DNA from: AAA044-D11 sp965268555 | GTDB taxonomy: Bacteria > Actinomycetota > Actinomycetes > Nanopelagicales > Nanopelagicaceae | Length of the DNA stretch: 64,000 nt | Assembly: GCA_965268555.1 (NCBI GenBank) | Contig: OZ254174.1 | Span: forward strand, 868,001 to 932,000 | Direction of reading: 5' to 3' | Shown here: positions 9,041 to 17,788 of the stretch, one piece after another | Layout: the number at the start of each line of letters is the position of its first letter | Numbering within the stretch: position 1 is the stretch's first letter | The notes under the pieces: model-generated | Seen by the model: only the letters and a program-made list of their open reading frames with translations | What the model was told of the DNA's origin: nothing | The model's database searches: none | Made by a program: the position numbers and the translations under genes

Positions 9041-10009
9041 TTAATCCTTCAACCTGATTGGATTCTGACCTCGCGCAATTAGACGATCAAAATGTGAATC
9101 TCGCTTTTCGATAAATTTCGAAACATCAACCTCTGCTGCTGCAATAAATGCTCCTAACTCATCGCGAGCTGCGGCGCCTTCACCCGTGAAATCTTCGCGA
9201 TTGAAGATATTCCACGCACGTAGAACTGGCGCAACAACATCTTCAAGGTGAGATTTTGGATCGTAAATTCCAGCAAGCGCAATCTGCACTGATTTGCGAC
9301 CCCAGCCTGGCATTCCAGCACCTGGCATTTGGAAGTTCGTGACTACATCTTTAATCGCAATCATTGCCGCATTTGGCTCTAGATCAATCGCAGCTGAGAG
9401 GAGATTTCGATAGAACAGCATATGTAGGTTCTCATCGAGAGCAACTCTGGCCAACATACCCTCGCAAATTTCATCATTTGAGATTCGTCCGGTGTTGCGG
9501 TGCGAAATGCGTGTAGCTAGCTCTTGGAAAGTTACATACGAAACTGTGTGCAACATATCGTTGTCATAAGGAGTCTGATATCCAACCATCATATGCGCCA
9601 TACGCATATCTTCAAGTTCATTTGGGTCAACGCCTCGCGTTGCCATTAAGTAGTCGCGCATTACGATTCCGTGACGCGCTTCTTCTGCGGTCCAACGATT
9701 AATCCAAGTATTCCAAGCACCATCACGACTCATCGATACTGAAATTTCCGTGTGGTAACTCGGAAGATTATCTTCTGTTAACAAATTGAGAATAAGTGAA
9801 TCTTGTGCGATTGCTGAAAGTTTTGAATCTTTAGCTTCCCAAGCATCTCCATTTAGTGGACCAGCAAAAGTTCTGCCCTCGCTCCATGGGACGTACTCGT
9901 GTGGGTACCAATCCTTAGTTGTTGCAACGTGGCGTTCAAGCTCGACGGCTACAGCTGGTTCCAGATCTCTAATTAAACGAGATTGAATCTTTGGGTCGAT
10001 TGATGCCAT
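9041..10009 (-). CDS. Acyl-ACP desaturase (ferritin-like di-iron)
   Basis: Introduces a cis double bond into an acyl chain carried by acyl carrier protein, so likely controls membrane unsaturation. The 322-residue protein has the two di-iron motifs of soluble desaturases: EEARHG (~110) and DENLHMLF (~193), with a further Glu at the start of the first helix. It belongs to the plant/DesA-type soluble family. It is monocistronic: upstream and downstream gaps are 57 and 144 bases. The regiospecificity and electron donor cannot be read from this window. Confidence 0.9.
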   Translation of the reverse strand: MASIDPKIQSRLIRDLEPAVAVELERHVATTKDWYPHEYVPWSEGRTFAGPLNGDAWEAKDSKLSAIAQDSLILNLLTEDNLPSYHTEISVSMSRDGAWNTWINRWTAEEARHGIVMRDYLMATRGVDPNELEDMRMAHMMVGYQTPYDNDMLHTVSYVTFQELATRISHRNTGRISNDEICEGMLARVALDENLHMLFYRNLLSAAIDLEPNAAMIAIKDVVTNFQMPGAGMPGWGRKSVQIALAGIYDPKSHLEDVVAPVLRAWNIFNREDFTGEGAAARDELGAFIAAAEVDVSKFIEKRDSHFDRLIARGQNPIRLKD

Positions 10010-10066
10010 TAGCGGAACTTAGCGCACGAATTGCGCTACTAGCGAGTTAAACTTGCAAGAATTTAA

Positions 10067-10777
10067 TTATTTAGGGCGATTATTAGTGCGAATTTTCGCT
10101 TGCTCCAAGCGCCACTTAGCAATTTCGCCATGATTCCCAGATAGCAAGACTTCTGGGACGCCAAGGCCACGCCACTCTTTTGGCTTTGTGTAATTTGGGT
10201 ATTCAACTAGCGCGCTATCGCCATCTAGCAAGGTATGCGATTCTTCATCGAGTGATGATGGATTTCCAATCACTCCTGGAAGTAAGCGAATAATTGCCTC
10301 CATAATCACAAGAGTTGCTACTTCTCCCCCGCCCAGAACGTAATCACCGATAGATATTTCACGAACCTTAAAGCCATCTGCTTTTGCGTAGTAATCACTG
10401 ACGCGAACGTCGATTCCTTCATACCTGCCACAAGCGAAGATCAAGTGTTTGGAATTAGTTAATTCGATCGCCAACTCTTGGGTCAATTTTTGACCAGCTG
10501 GAGTAAGCACTATCAATTCGTGTTCGACTCCGGTTGCGAGTTCTGCAACAGCATCAATAGCTTTGCCCCAAGGTTCAGGTGACATAACCATTCCAGCCCC
10601 GCCGCCATAAGGTGTGTCATCAACCGATCCGTGAACATCTGTTGTTTGCGCCCGCAAATCATGGACACCAATTTCGATCAACCCGGCAGCATGCGCTTTA
10701 CCAATCAAGGAGAGGTTAAGCGGTGACAAATACTCGGGAAATATCGAGATAACGTCGAAGCGATTTACTTTACTCAT
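10067..10777 (-). CDS. trmD: tRNA (guanine-N1-)-methyltransferase
   Basis: Methylates G37 next to the anticodon of tRNAs reading CUN, CCN and CGG codons, preventing +1 frameshifting. At 236 residues it has the SPOUT trefoil-knot region YIGDYVLGGGE and the SAM loop FACGRYEGIDVRV. The N-terminal DVISIFPEYL is typical. It overlaps rimM by 8 bases and forms the classic rpsP-KH-rimM-trmD translation operon. Confidence 0.97.
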   Translation of the reverse strand: MSKVNRFDVISIFPEYLSPLNLSLIGKAHAAGLIEIGVHDLRAQTTDVHGSVDDTPYGGGAGMVMSPEPWGKAIDAVAELATGVEHELIVLTPAGQKLTQELAIELTNSKHLIFACGRYEGIDVRVSDYYAKADGFKVREISIGDYVLGGGEVATLVIMEAIIRLLPGVIGNPSSLDEESHTLLDGDSALVEYPNYTKPKEWRGLGVPEVLLSGNHGEIAKWRLEQAKIRTNNRPK

Positions 10778-11273
10778 CTAATAATCCTTGCGGTGGGATG
10801 ATTACGATTTTCCGATTTTTGATATCAACTATCGGCACTATCGCTTTGACAAAGGGAATTAATACTTCGCGACCTTGATATGAAACAGCCAATACATCTT
10901 GACCAGGTAAATTAATCACATCAGTGACGTTACCGATAATCGCGCCATCTTGCGTAGAAACTTCGCACTCAAGTAATTGTTGAACATGAAAATCATCTTC
11001 AGTCGAACCGGCCTCAATATCTACATCCGCTAACAGCAGAACGTTCCGTAATTTTTCAATTTGATTTCGATCGCTCACGCCTTCGAACCCAAGAAGTAAA
11101 GTTCCATTGTGATCTCGAACTGAAGAGATAGTAAGTGGGCCAAAAGATGTTGGCTCCGTCGCTAAGACAGAGCCAATAAAAAATCGATCTTCTGGTTGGT
11201 CAGTGCGCACTTCAATTGTCGCCTCACCAAGTACTCCATGTGCGCGACCAATTCTGGCAACGACAAGTTGCAC
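10770..11273 (-). CDS. rimM: 16S rRNA processing protein RimM
   Basis: An assembly factor for the 30S head, binding S19. The 167 residues comprise an N-terminal RimM barrel (VARIGRAHGVLGE at the start) and a C-terminal PRC-barrel (from ~residue 90, ending DVLAVSYQGREVLIPFV). The start is the GTG at 11273, 2 bases after the KH-protein stop, so translation is coupled. Normal length; no anomalies. Confidence 0.96.
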   Translation of the reverse strand: MQLVVARIGRAHGVLGEATIEVRTDQPEDRFFIGSVLATEPTSFGPLTISSVRDHNGTLLLGFEGVSDRNQIEKLRNVLLLADVDIEAGSTEDDFHVQQLLECEVSTQDGAIIGNVTDVINLPGQDVLAVSYQGREVLIPFVKAIVPIVDIKNRKIVIIPPQGLLDE

Positions 11274-11275
11274 TA

Positions 11276-11515
11276 TTAGCGAGCCTCGTCAGCCTCGATG
11301 AGATCTACGCGAACTGAACGTCCGGCAATCGCACTAATAACTGTGCGAAGTGCACGCGCGGTGCGACCATTACGGCCAATCACCTTGCCAATATCTTCTG
11401 GATTAACTCGAACTTCTAGCGTTGTCCCACGACGATGATCTTTAGTTGTAATAACTACATCATCAGGATTATCAACAATCCCCTTAACTAGATGTTCTAG
11501 CGCTTCATCAATCAT
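11276..11515 (-). CDS. khpA: KH-domain RNA-binding protein (KhpA-like)
   Basis: A 79-residue single KH-domain protein. The RNA-binding GxxG loop is GRNG within KVIGRNGRTARALR. Homologues bind many RNAs and, with KhpB/Jag, influence cell elongation in Gram-positives. The location between rpsP and rimM is conserved in actinobacteria. It starts 2 bases after the rpsP stop. The partner KhpB is not in this window. Confidence 0.93.
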   Translation of the reverse strand: MIDEALEHLVKGIVDNPDDVVITTKDHRRGTTLEVRVNPEDIGKVIGRNGRTARALRTVISAIAGRSVRVDLIEADEAR

Positions 11516-11517
11516 TT

Positions 11518-12063
11518 TTATTCAGCAGCTTCTTCTGTAGTTTCAAGAACTTCGGCAACTTCTGTCTCTACTGAAGCTGGAACCTCTGCCTCAACGCTTT
11601 CAGTTACAGCTTGGACATCTGCTGGAGCTTCGGCAACAACTTCAACAGCAGGTGCGGCCTTGGCAGCTAACTTCTCTGCAGCTTTCTTCTTAAGTGTTGT
11701 TGCGCCATCTGCTGGCTCGTTCATCGCATCCTTAACGGCTGCCTCGTAAGCAATTCGCTTGCTTGGCTTTTCAGCAATCTTTCTAAGTGTTCCTTCGCTA
11801 CCTGGGAGGCCCTTGAACTTCTGATAATCACCAGTAATTTTGAGAAGCGCTGTTACAGCTTCGGTTGGTTGTGCACCAACAGATAACCAATATTGCGCGC
11901 GGTCAGAAGTAATTTCGATAAGTGAAGGTTCTGATCCTGGTGAGTAGCGACCAATCTCTTCAATCGCGCGTGAGTTACGAGCAGCGCGTGAATCTGAAAC
12001 TACAATACGAAAATGTGGAGTACGGATTTTTCCCATACGCATTAATCTAATTTTTACGGCCAC
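11518..12063 (-). CDS. rpsP: 30S ribosomal protein S16 with long acidic/Ala-rich C-terminal extension
   Basis: S16 is a core 30S body protein. Residues ~1-85 are the conserved S16 fold (MAVKIRLMRMGK at the start). The remaining ~95 residues form an extension rich in Ala, Glu, Val and Pro, with repeated EVxA-type segments. The whole protein is 181 residues, against about 80-90 in most bacteria. Extensions of this kind occur in other actinobacteria and are probably disordered. The start codon is GTG at 12063 with AAGGAGAAAG just upstream. First gene of the rpsP-khpA-rimM-trmD operon. Confidence 0.96.
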   Translation of the reverse strand: MAVKIRLMRMGKIRTPHFRIVVSDSRAARNSRAIEEIGRYSPGSEPSLIEITSDRAQYWLSVGAQPTEAVTALLKITGDYQKFKGLPGSEGTLRKIAEKPSKRIAYEAAVKDAMNEPADGATTLKKKAAEKLAAKAAPAVEVVAEAPADVQAVTESVEAEVPASVETEVAEVLETTEEAAE

Positions 12064-12156
12064 GAAGGCTTTCTCCTTGTTTTAAGCGGTTCATATCTTC
12101 TTGTGACAGTGGGAGCGTCACTCAAAAATTAAAACCTGTTTTGAAAAAATCTTTCA

Positions 12157-12224
12157 CCTCTTGGCGAAGATCGCTTGGGGGTAGAGGGCCCCTTGCAGGT
12201 GGCCAATCTTGCCAGCCCCAAGGG
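12157..12224 (-). other. Two stem-loops in the ffh-rpsP gap
   Basis: The 191-base gap 12064-12254 contains two inverted repeats. One pairs 12190-12195 with 12219-12224 (CCCTTG/CAAGGG) and has an inner TGGC/GCCA stem at 12200-12203 and 12211-12214. The other pairs 12157-12161 with 12183-12187 (CCTCT/AGAGG) with an inner GCGA/TCGC hairpin at 12164-12174. On the minus strand both lie after the ffh stop and before the T-run at 12143-12148 ahead of rpsP. They may form a terminator for ffh, an attenuator for the rpsP operon, or an RNA leader. No known RNA family is recognised. Confidence 0.45.
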
Positions 12225-12254
12225 CATAACCCAAATTGTGATTTGAGGGGTCAA

Positions 12255-13697
12255 TTAGCTTTCAAGGGCCCGCTTCGCCGGGTTTCCTGAACGGGATTTC
12301 TTCTTATTTATAACTTTAGGAGCTGGTGCTTTTGGCATCCCACCTGGAATAGACATGCCGGGTGGCAATTGCGCTCCACCCTTTCCGGTTCGCATTTGCT
12401 TCATAACTTTCTGGGCTTGGGTGAATCTCTCAACCAAAGAATTCACATCTGAAACCTGACGGCCCGAACCTTTAGCAATTCGTGAGCGTCTTGATCCATT
12501 TAATACCTTCGGATCATTGCGTTCGAGTGGCGTCATTGATTGAACTATTGACTGCGTTTTAACAAGTTCGCCCTCATCAAATTGTTCAAGTTGTTTCTTC
12601 ATTAGTCCAGAATTTGCACCTGGCAACATACCTAAAAGCTTTGTCATTGAGCCCATTTTTTTCATAGCTTCTAATTGCGATAAGAAATCATCTAGCGTGA
12701 AATCTTCACCGCTTGCAAATTTGCTCTCTAGCTTCGATGCGGTGTCACTATCAAACGCACCTTTAGCTTGCTCGGCAAGAGTTGCGATGTCACCAAGTCC
12801 AAGGATGCGTGACGCCATTCGATCTGGATAGAAGAGATCAAAATCAGTAACTTTTTCGCCAGTTGCAGCGAACATGATTGGTTTGCCAGTTACTTGGGTA
12901 ATTGAAAGCGCAGCACCACCTCGGGCATCACCATCTAATTTTGTGAGGACGACAGCATCAAAACCAACGCCTTCTTGGAATGCTTGTGCAGTACGAACGG
13001 CATCCTGTCCAACCATCGCATCAACAACATATAAAACTTCATCTGGATTTATCGCATCACGAATTGATTTTGCCTGTTTCATTAATTCGGCATCAAGGCC
13101 AAGACGTCCAGCGGTATCAACAATTACGATGTTGTGTAATTTATCTTGCGCAAATTGCAGACCGCTCTTTGCAACCTTTATCGGATCGCCAACACCATTT
13201 CCTGGTTCAGGAGCAAATACTGGAACTCCGATGCTCTCTCCAACAACTTGTAATTGCGTAACCGCATTTGGGCGTTGTAAATCCGAAGCTACAAGAAGTG
13301 GGGTGTTGCCTTGATCTTTCAGATACTTAGCAAGTTTTCCGGCCAACGAAGTTTTACCGGCACCTTGTAAACCGGTTAAGAGAATCACAGTTGGCGGTTT
13401 CTTTGCCAATCTAATTCTTCTAGCGCTTCCTCCCAAGATTTCGATTAAAAGCGAATTAACAATCTCAAAAACTGCATTTGCTGGATTGGTTGATTTATTT
13501 AGATCTTCAAGAACCGCGTCAGTACGTACCTTGAGCTCGGAGATAAAAGTATCGACAACGCTTAGCGAAACATCTGAATCTAGAAGTGCACTGCGAATCT
13601 CCAGCGAAATCTCTTCGATATCCCCCGACTTAAGGCGACCTTTACTTCGGAGCGAGGCGAAGGCACCTTGAAATTTTGCCGATAAGGATTCAAACAT
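12255..13697 (-). CDS. ffh: Signal recognition particle protein Ffh
   Basis: SRP54 GTPase that binds signal sequences of nascent membrane proteins and delivers ribosomes to FtsY. The 480 residues comprise the N domain (1-90), G domain with GLQGAGKTSLAGKLA (P-loop, ~109), DTAGR (~192), TKLDGDARGG, and a methionine-rich M domain (~330-460) including GSRRSRIAKGSG for RNA binding. The partner ftsY is in the same window. The 4.5S RNA gene is not. Ends in a basic tail. Normal length. Confidence 0.97.
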   Translation of the reverse strand: MFESLSAKFQGAFASLRSKGRLKSGDIEEISLEIRSALLDSDVSLSVVDTFISELKVRTDAVLEDLNKSTNPANAVFEIVNSLLIEILGGSARRIRLAKKPPTVILLTGLQGAGKTSLAGKLAKYLKDQGNTPLLVASDLQRPNAVTQLQVVGESIGVPVFAPEPGNGVGDPIKVAKSGLQFAQDKLHNIVIVDTAGRLGLDAELMKQAKSIRDAINPDEVLYVVDAMVGQDAVRTAQAFQEGVGFDAVVLTKLDGDARGGAALSITQVTGKPIMFAATGEKVTDFDLFYPDRMASRILGLGDIATLAEQAKGAFDSDTASKLESKFASGEDFTLDDFLSQLEAMKKMGSMTKLLGMLPGANSGLMKKQLEQFDEGELVKTQSIVQSMTPLERNDPKVLNGSRRSRIAKGSGRQVSDVNSLVERFTQAQKVMKQMRTGKGGAQLPPGMSIPGGMPKAPAPKVINKKKSRSGNPAKRALES

Positions 13698-13713
13698 GGG
13701 GTGAGGTTACTAG

Positions 13714-15978
13714 TTAAAGGTGAGTGATTAAAATATTTTCAACTTTTGTAGCAAGTAATTGTGCTCGCTCACCACTGAGCGGCTGTCCCGATAGGTCTGT
13801 CACATAAAGCGTGTCGAAGGCTTCGGCTCCTAGTGTTGAGACAATTGCAGATTTAATATCAACGCCAAATCTGGAGATAGCGCGTGCTACTGAAAATAGA
13901 ATCCCTGGCCGGTCATGCATTCTGACCTCAATTATTGTGGCATTAGTTGCCAGATCGTTTGCAGCGAAAACTACAGGTGGCGGTGTTGGAATACCTGGAC
14001 TCTTACGATAATTATCAATACGTTCTTCGATTTTGCGACCTAAATCTAAATCGCCAGATAGTGCTTTCCTTAATTGATCCAATAGTTTTTCTTCAGTCGG
14101 CATCTGGGCATTAGTTTCTAGTTCAACCATCCAACGCATTACTGCTATCTCGTTAGTTGTTCGAGTCTTTGCCGAACGAACATTAAGCCTTGAAATTGTC
14201 ATTAGGCCAGCAACTGCAGAGAGAAGTCCAGTCTGATCTTTGGCAATAATTTCGATTTCAATCTGCTCACCGCGTCGCTGATCACCGATTATTGAGATTG
14301 TTAAATCTTCTGTTACCGGTCCAACTGGTAATAAATCTGGTTGTGATACTGGCTTTACGCCAGCCATTACTGAAAGACATTTCGCAACTAAGTCAGCAAC
14401 TAGACCAGCTTTCCAATCACTCCATGCAGATTTACCAGTTGCTTCACCATCAGAAATGCTAAGTGCATGCAACAGCTGGAGCGTCTCCGTATCTTTAACT
14501 TTATCTACAACGAATGAGATTGTTGCTGGATCTTCAAGATCGCGACGAGTTGCAACGGCAGAGAGCAATAGATGTTCACGAACAAGGATTGCGATTTGCT
14601 CGCAATCTGCGCTCTCAAAACCTAACCGCCTTGCAAGAGGAAGAATTAACTCTTCGCCATATTGTGAATGATCTTTATCGGCAAATCCCTTACCAATATC
14701 GTGAAATAGCGCAGCCACAAGGAGAATATCTGGACGCTTTACGGTGCGCGTTAGATTCGCAGCACGGACTGCCGTTTCCAACATATGTCGGTCAACGGTA
14801 TGGCGATGGAGAACATTGCGTTGGGGCAAGAATCGAACATGGGACCACTCTGGAATCCACTTCTCAATCAAGCCATCTTGATCTAGCGCCTCAAAGACTC
14901 TAATCATTGGGGCGCCAGCACCGATTAGTGCAACTAAATCATTTAACACATCTTTCGGCCAAGGCGTTGGAAGTGGTGAAAATTTCTCAGCCAATAAAAC
15001 ACATGCATCAATTGAAAGTGGTAATCCACGTTGCGCCGCATCGGCCGCAGCCCGCAACCCAATCGCCGGGTCTGACGTGACATCGTAATTATCAGCAATT
15101 GTTACCTCTGAATTTAGAATCACCAAACCTTTATCAATGTCTTGTTGCTTACTTTTACGAAACCATCCTTTTGCATCTGCAGAATCAATCCGATGCCAAG
15201 TCAGGTTCATCAAGTAGTCAACCGCTCGTGCAGCTTTCGCTACTTCAAGCATGAGTACATCGGCATCTCTAAATTTCATTGCCGCTGCGACACGATCCTG
15301 CTCGGTCAACAGCAACTGATCTCTGGCTTTCAAGCTCTCGCCATGTAATACATCTCGGACATTTGCTAGGAGAGCTTCCGATTCAGCAACTCGAGCCAGC
15401 GAAACTGAAACTGCTCCGGACATTTCTATTGCACGCAAAGCATTTATATCGCGCAGTCCACCGCGAGCCTCTTTGAGGTCAGGTTCCAATAAATAAGCCA
15501 ATTCACCCGAACGTGATTCCCGTTCTTGAATAGATTTTCGTAATAAAGGTAAGTATTTACTCTGATTCTTACGCCAATTTTCAATTGCATCTGATGCCAC
15601 CACAGCTGATAAATCAGAGTCACCAGCGATATGTCGCAAATCCAACAATCCAAGAGCTACTCGAATATCTTCATTCGCAATCTCGCGAGTATCGCTTCTA
15701 GTACGAACTGAATGATCGACCGATCTACCCTCGTCCCAAAGTGGATAGAGAAAAGCGTTTACAAATTCTGAAATTACCTCCGGCTTTTCATTACCATCAT
15801 GGAGAATCAATAAGTCTAAATCTGAACCTGGTGCAAGTTCACCACGGCCATAGCCACCAACTGCTGTTAACGAAACTGAATTCGGCTTTGCGAGATGTTT
15901 CTCAGCGAATTGCAAAAATGAAACCCGGAGCGAAGTATCGGCTTTGTTAGATCGATCGCGACGCTCACGGGTTCCCAC
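13714..15978 (-). CDS. glnD: PII uridylyltransferase / uridylyl-removing enzyme
   Basis: Modifies and demodifies the PII protein according to glutamine level. Actinobacterial members may adenylylate instead. Order of domains: nucleotidyltransferase with GGYGRGELAPGSDLDLL (~40-57), a helical linker, HD domain (LFHDIGKG and following His residues, ~425-450), and two C-terminal ACT domains (~575-650 and ~685-754). At 754 residues it is shorter than the ~890-residue enterobacterial enzyme, mostly at the N terminus. It lies 24 bases downstream of glnB with amt ahead, so amt-glnB-glnD is one nitrogen-control unit. Confidence 0.95.
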   Translation of the reverse strand: MGTRERRDRSNKADTSLRVSFLQFAEKHLAKPNSVSLTAVGGYGRGELAPGSDLDLLILHDGNEKPEVISEFVNAFLYPLWDEGRSVDHSVRTRSDTREIANEDIRVALGLLDLRHIAGDSDLSAVVASDAIENWRKNQSKYLPLLRKSIQERESRSGELAYLLEPDLKEARGGLRDINALRAIEMSGAVSVSLARVAESEALLANVRDVLHGESLKARDQLLLTEQDRVAAAMKFRDADVLMLEVAKAARAVDYLMNLTWHRIDSADAKGWFRKSKQQDIDKGLVILNSEVTIADNYDVTSDPAIGLRAAADAAQRGLPLSIDACVLLAEKFSPLPTPWPKDVLNDLVALIGAGAPMIRVFEALDQDGLIEKWIPEWSHVRFLPQRNVLHRHTVDRHMLETAVRAANLTRTVKRPDILLVAALFHDIGKGFADKDHSQYGEELILPLARRLGFESADCEQIAILVREHLLLSAVATRRDLEDPATISFVVDKVKDTETLQLLHALSISDGEATGKSAWSDWKAGLVADLVAKCLSVMAGVKPVSQPDLLPVGPVTEDLTISIIGDQRRGEQIEIEIIAKDQTGLLSAVAGLMTISRLNVRSAKTRTTNEIAVMRWMVELETNAQMPTEEKLLDQLRKALSGDLDLGRKIEERIDNYRKSPGIPTPPPVVFAANDLATNATIIEVRMHDRPGILFSVARAISRFGVDIKSAIVSTLGAEAFDTLYVTDLSGQPLSGERAQLLATKVENILITHL

Positions 15979-16002
15979 GGAGTTATTCTACTTACTCGAT
16001 TT

Positions 16003-16341
16003 TTATATTGCGTCAGTCCCGCGCTCTCCAGTACGAACGCGAACAATATTGTCTACCGGTGATGACCAAACTTTTCCATCTCCAATAGCACCAGTTGATG
16101 CTGCTTTAACAATCACATCAATGACTTTTTCGGCCTCGTTGCCATCAACTAATACTTCTAGTCGAATTTTAGGAATTAGATCAACTGTGTATTCAGCGCC
16201 ACGATAGACCTCAGTGTGTCCACCTTGGCGACCAAAACCACTTGCTTCTGAAACTGTCATTCCAGTGATTCCAAAGGCGGTAAGTGCCTCTTTAACATCT
16301 TCCAATTTAAATGGCTTGATGATTGCGGTAATTAGTTTCAT
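16003..16341 (-). CDS. glnB: Nitrogen regulatory protein PII
   Basis: A 112-residue trimeric PII sensor of 2-oxoglutarate, ATP/ADP and, via GlnD, glutamine. The T-loop carries the modifiable Tyr in YRGAEYTVDLIPK. The C-terminal nucleotide/2-OG site is VRVRTGERGTDAI. Because it is coupled to amt by an ATGA overlap, it is the GlnK type that plugs the Amt channel under nitrogen sufficiency. No unusual residues. Confidence 0.97.
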   Translation of the reverse strand: MKLITAIIKPFKLEDVKEALTAFGITGMTVSEASGFGRQGGHTEVYRGAEYTVDLIPKIRLEVLVDGNEAEKVIDVIVKAASTGAIGDGKVWSSPVDNIVRVRTGERGTDAI

Positions 16342-17639
16342 AGTGATGATCCTCCTCGTGATGAGCTATACATTTCATATGCTGATTCAGCATGTTCATT
16401 TAAGTCGATGCCTTCAAGTTCGCTATCTCTCTTGATGCGGAAACCAATGGTCTTCTCGATTGCAAAACCGATGATGAGAGTTGCAATAAATGAATATGCA
16501 GCAACTATCGCGACGCCAAAAGCTTGCTTACCAAGAAGCCCTGCGCCTCCGCCATAGAACAAGCCGTTTATGCCAACGCTGTTAACAACGCTTGCGCCGA
16601 AGAGCCCAATTGAAAGCGATCCCCAGATACCGCCGACTAAGTGCACGCCGACAACGTCAAGTGAATCATCGAAACCAAACTTGTATTTAAGACCAACTGC
16701 AAGTGAGCAGAGAATTCCAGCGATAAAACCGATAACTACTGCCGCCCATGGTGCAACGAATGCACAAGCGGGAGTAATTGCGACTAAGCCAGATACTGCG
16801 CCCGAAGCTGCGCCGAGCGTAGTTGGATGCCCATTGCGAATCTTTTCAACAAGGATCCAACCAACAAGTGCGCCTGCTGTTGCTACTTGAGTATTCATAA
16901 ATGCTAGACCAGCGATTCCATTTGCAGCGAGAGCTGATCCAGCATTAAATCCAAACCAACCAAACCAGAGCAATCCTGCGCCCAACATCACAAGTGGAAG
17001 AGAGTGCGGACGCATTGCTTCTTTACGCCAACCAATTCGCTTACCAAGAACAATTGCAAGTGCCAAACCAGCTGCACCAGCATTTATGTGAACGGCTGTT
17101 CCACCCGCAAAGTCTTCCAAGCCTTTTCCTGCAAGGAAACCTACTCCGGTTACGGTGTCGCCAACTTTATTTCCGAAGGCGAAGACCCAGTGTGCAACTG
17201 GGAAGTAAACAACTGTTGACCAGATAGCGACAAAGACTGCCCACGCTGAAAACTTTGCGCGATCTGCGATGGCGCCAGAAATAAGTGCAGGAGTAATAAT
17301 TGCGAACATCAGCTGGAATGCGGCAAAGACAAGAAGTGGGATTGGATAAGTTCCACCATTATTAGTGAATTCATTTACCTTAGATCCCAAACCTGAAAGT
17401 GAAAATCCGCCGTACCAAGGTGAGTCTGATGAGTGACCAAATGCTAATTCGTAGCCATAGAAAACCCAGAGCACGCTAACAATTCCGATCGTGACCATAG
17501 ACATCATCATCATGTTTAGAACACTTTTACTTCTAACCATTCCGCCATAAAAGAATGCGAGACCCGGTGTCATTAAAAGCACAAGTGCTGTGCTCGCCAA
17601 CATCCAAGCCGTGTCGCCAGAGTTAAGAACTACATCCAT
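16338..17639 (-). CDS. amt: Ammonium transporter
   Basis: An Amt/Mep channel for ammonium uptake, 433 residues with about 11 hydrophobic segments. The twin pore histidines are visible in FAGGTAVHINAG and VGVHLVGGIWGS; the N-terminal TPGLAFFYGGMVRSKS is diagnostic. There is no cleavable signal peptide. It heads the amt-glnB-glnD unit. The 149-base gap upstream (17640-17788) contains repeated GTTAC elements that resemble GlnR half sites (separate entry). The ATG at 17639 has AAAGGAAC upstream. Confidence 0.97.
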   Translation of the reverse strand: MDVVLNSGDTAWMLASTALVLLMTPGLAFFYGGMVRSKSVLNMMMMSMVTIGIVSVLWVFYGYELAFGHSSDSPWYGGFSLSGLGSKVNEFTNNGGTYPIPLLVFAAFQLMFAIITPALISGAIADRAKFSAWAVFVAIWSTVVYFPVAHWVFAFGNKVGDTVTGVGFLAGKGLEDFAGGTAVHINAGAAGLALAIVLGKRIGWRKEAMRPHSLPLVMLGAGLLWFGWFGFNAGSALAANGIAGLAFMNTQVATAGALVGWILVEKIRNGHPTTLGAASGAVSGLVAITPACAFVAPWAAVVIGFIAGILCSLAVGLKYKFGFDDSLDVVGVHLVGGIWGSLSIGLFGASVVNSVGINGLFYGGGAGLLGKQAFGVAIVAAYSFIATLIIGFAIEKTIGFRIKRDSELEGIDLNEHAESAYEMYSSSRGGSSL

Positions 17640-17707
17640 TTTTAAGTTCCTTTACGAATTTATCGAAAACCCTCGCCATTGAGATGGTCGTAGATTCACG
17701 CCTCGGG

Positions 17708-17776
17708 GTTACATCAGATGGCTTGGCAGATTACAAAATGATGAAAGCTTTGCCTCTTGTGTTACAAATTGGTTAC
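17708..17776. promoter_or_regulatory. Candidate GlnR-type binding sites upstream of amt
   Basis: Three GTTAC pentamers occur at 17708-17712, 17761-17765 and 17772-17776, plus ATTAC at 17730-17734. The last two GTTAC are direct repeats at 11-base pitch (GTTAC-N6-GTTAC; GTAAC-N6-GTAAC on the amt strand). Actinobacterial GlnR recognises GTnAC/GAAAC-like half sites with 6-base spacers ahead of amt-glnB-glnD, so both motif and place fit. The two outer elements are not all in phase, and no GlnR gene is in the window. Confidence 0.4.
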
Positions 17777-17788
17777 AGGAAGCGGGAT

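Noticed and set aside
12064..12254. 4.5S SRP RNA gene next to ffh
   Set aside because: The conserved GGAAGCAG-type apical loop is absent.
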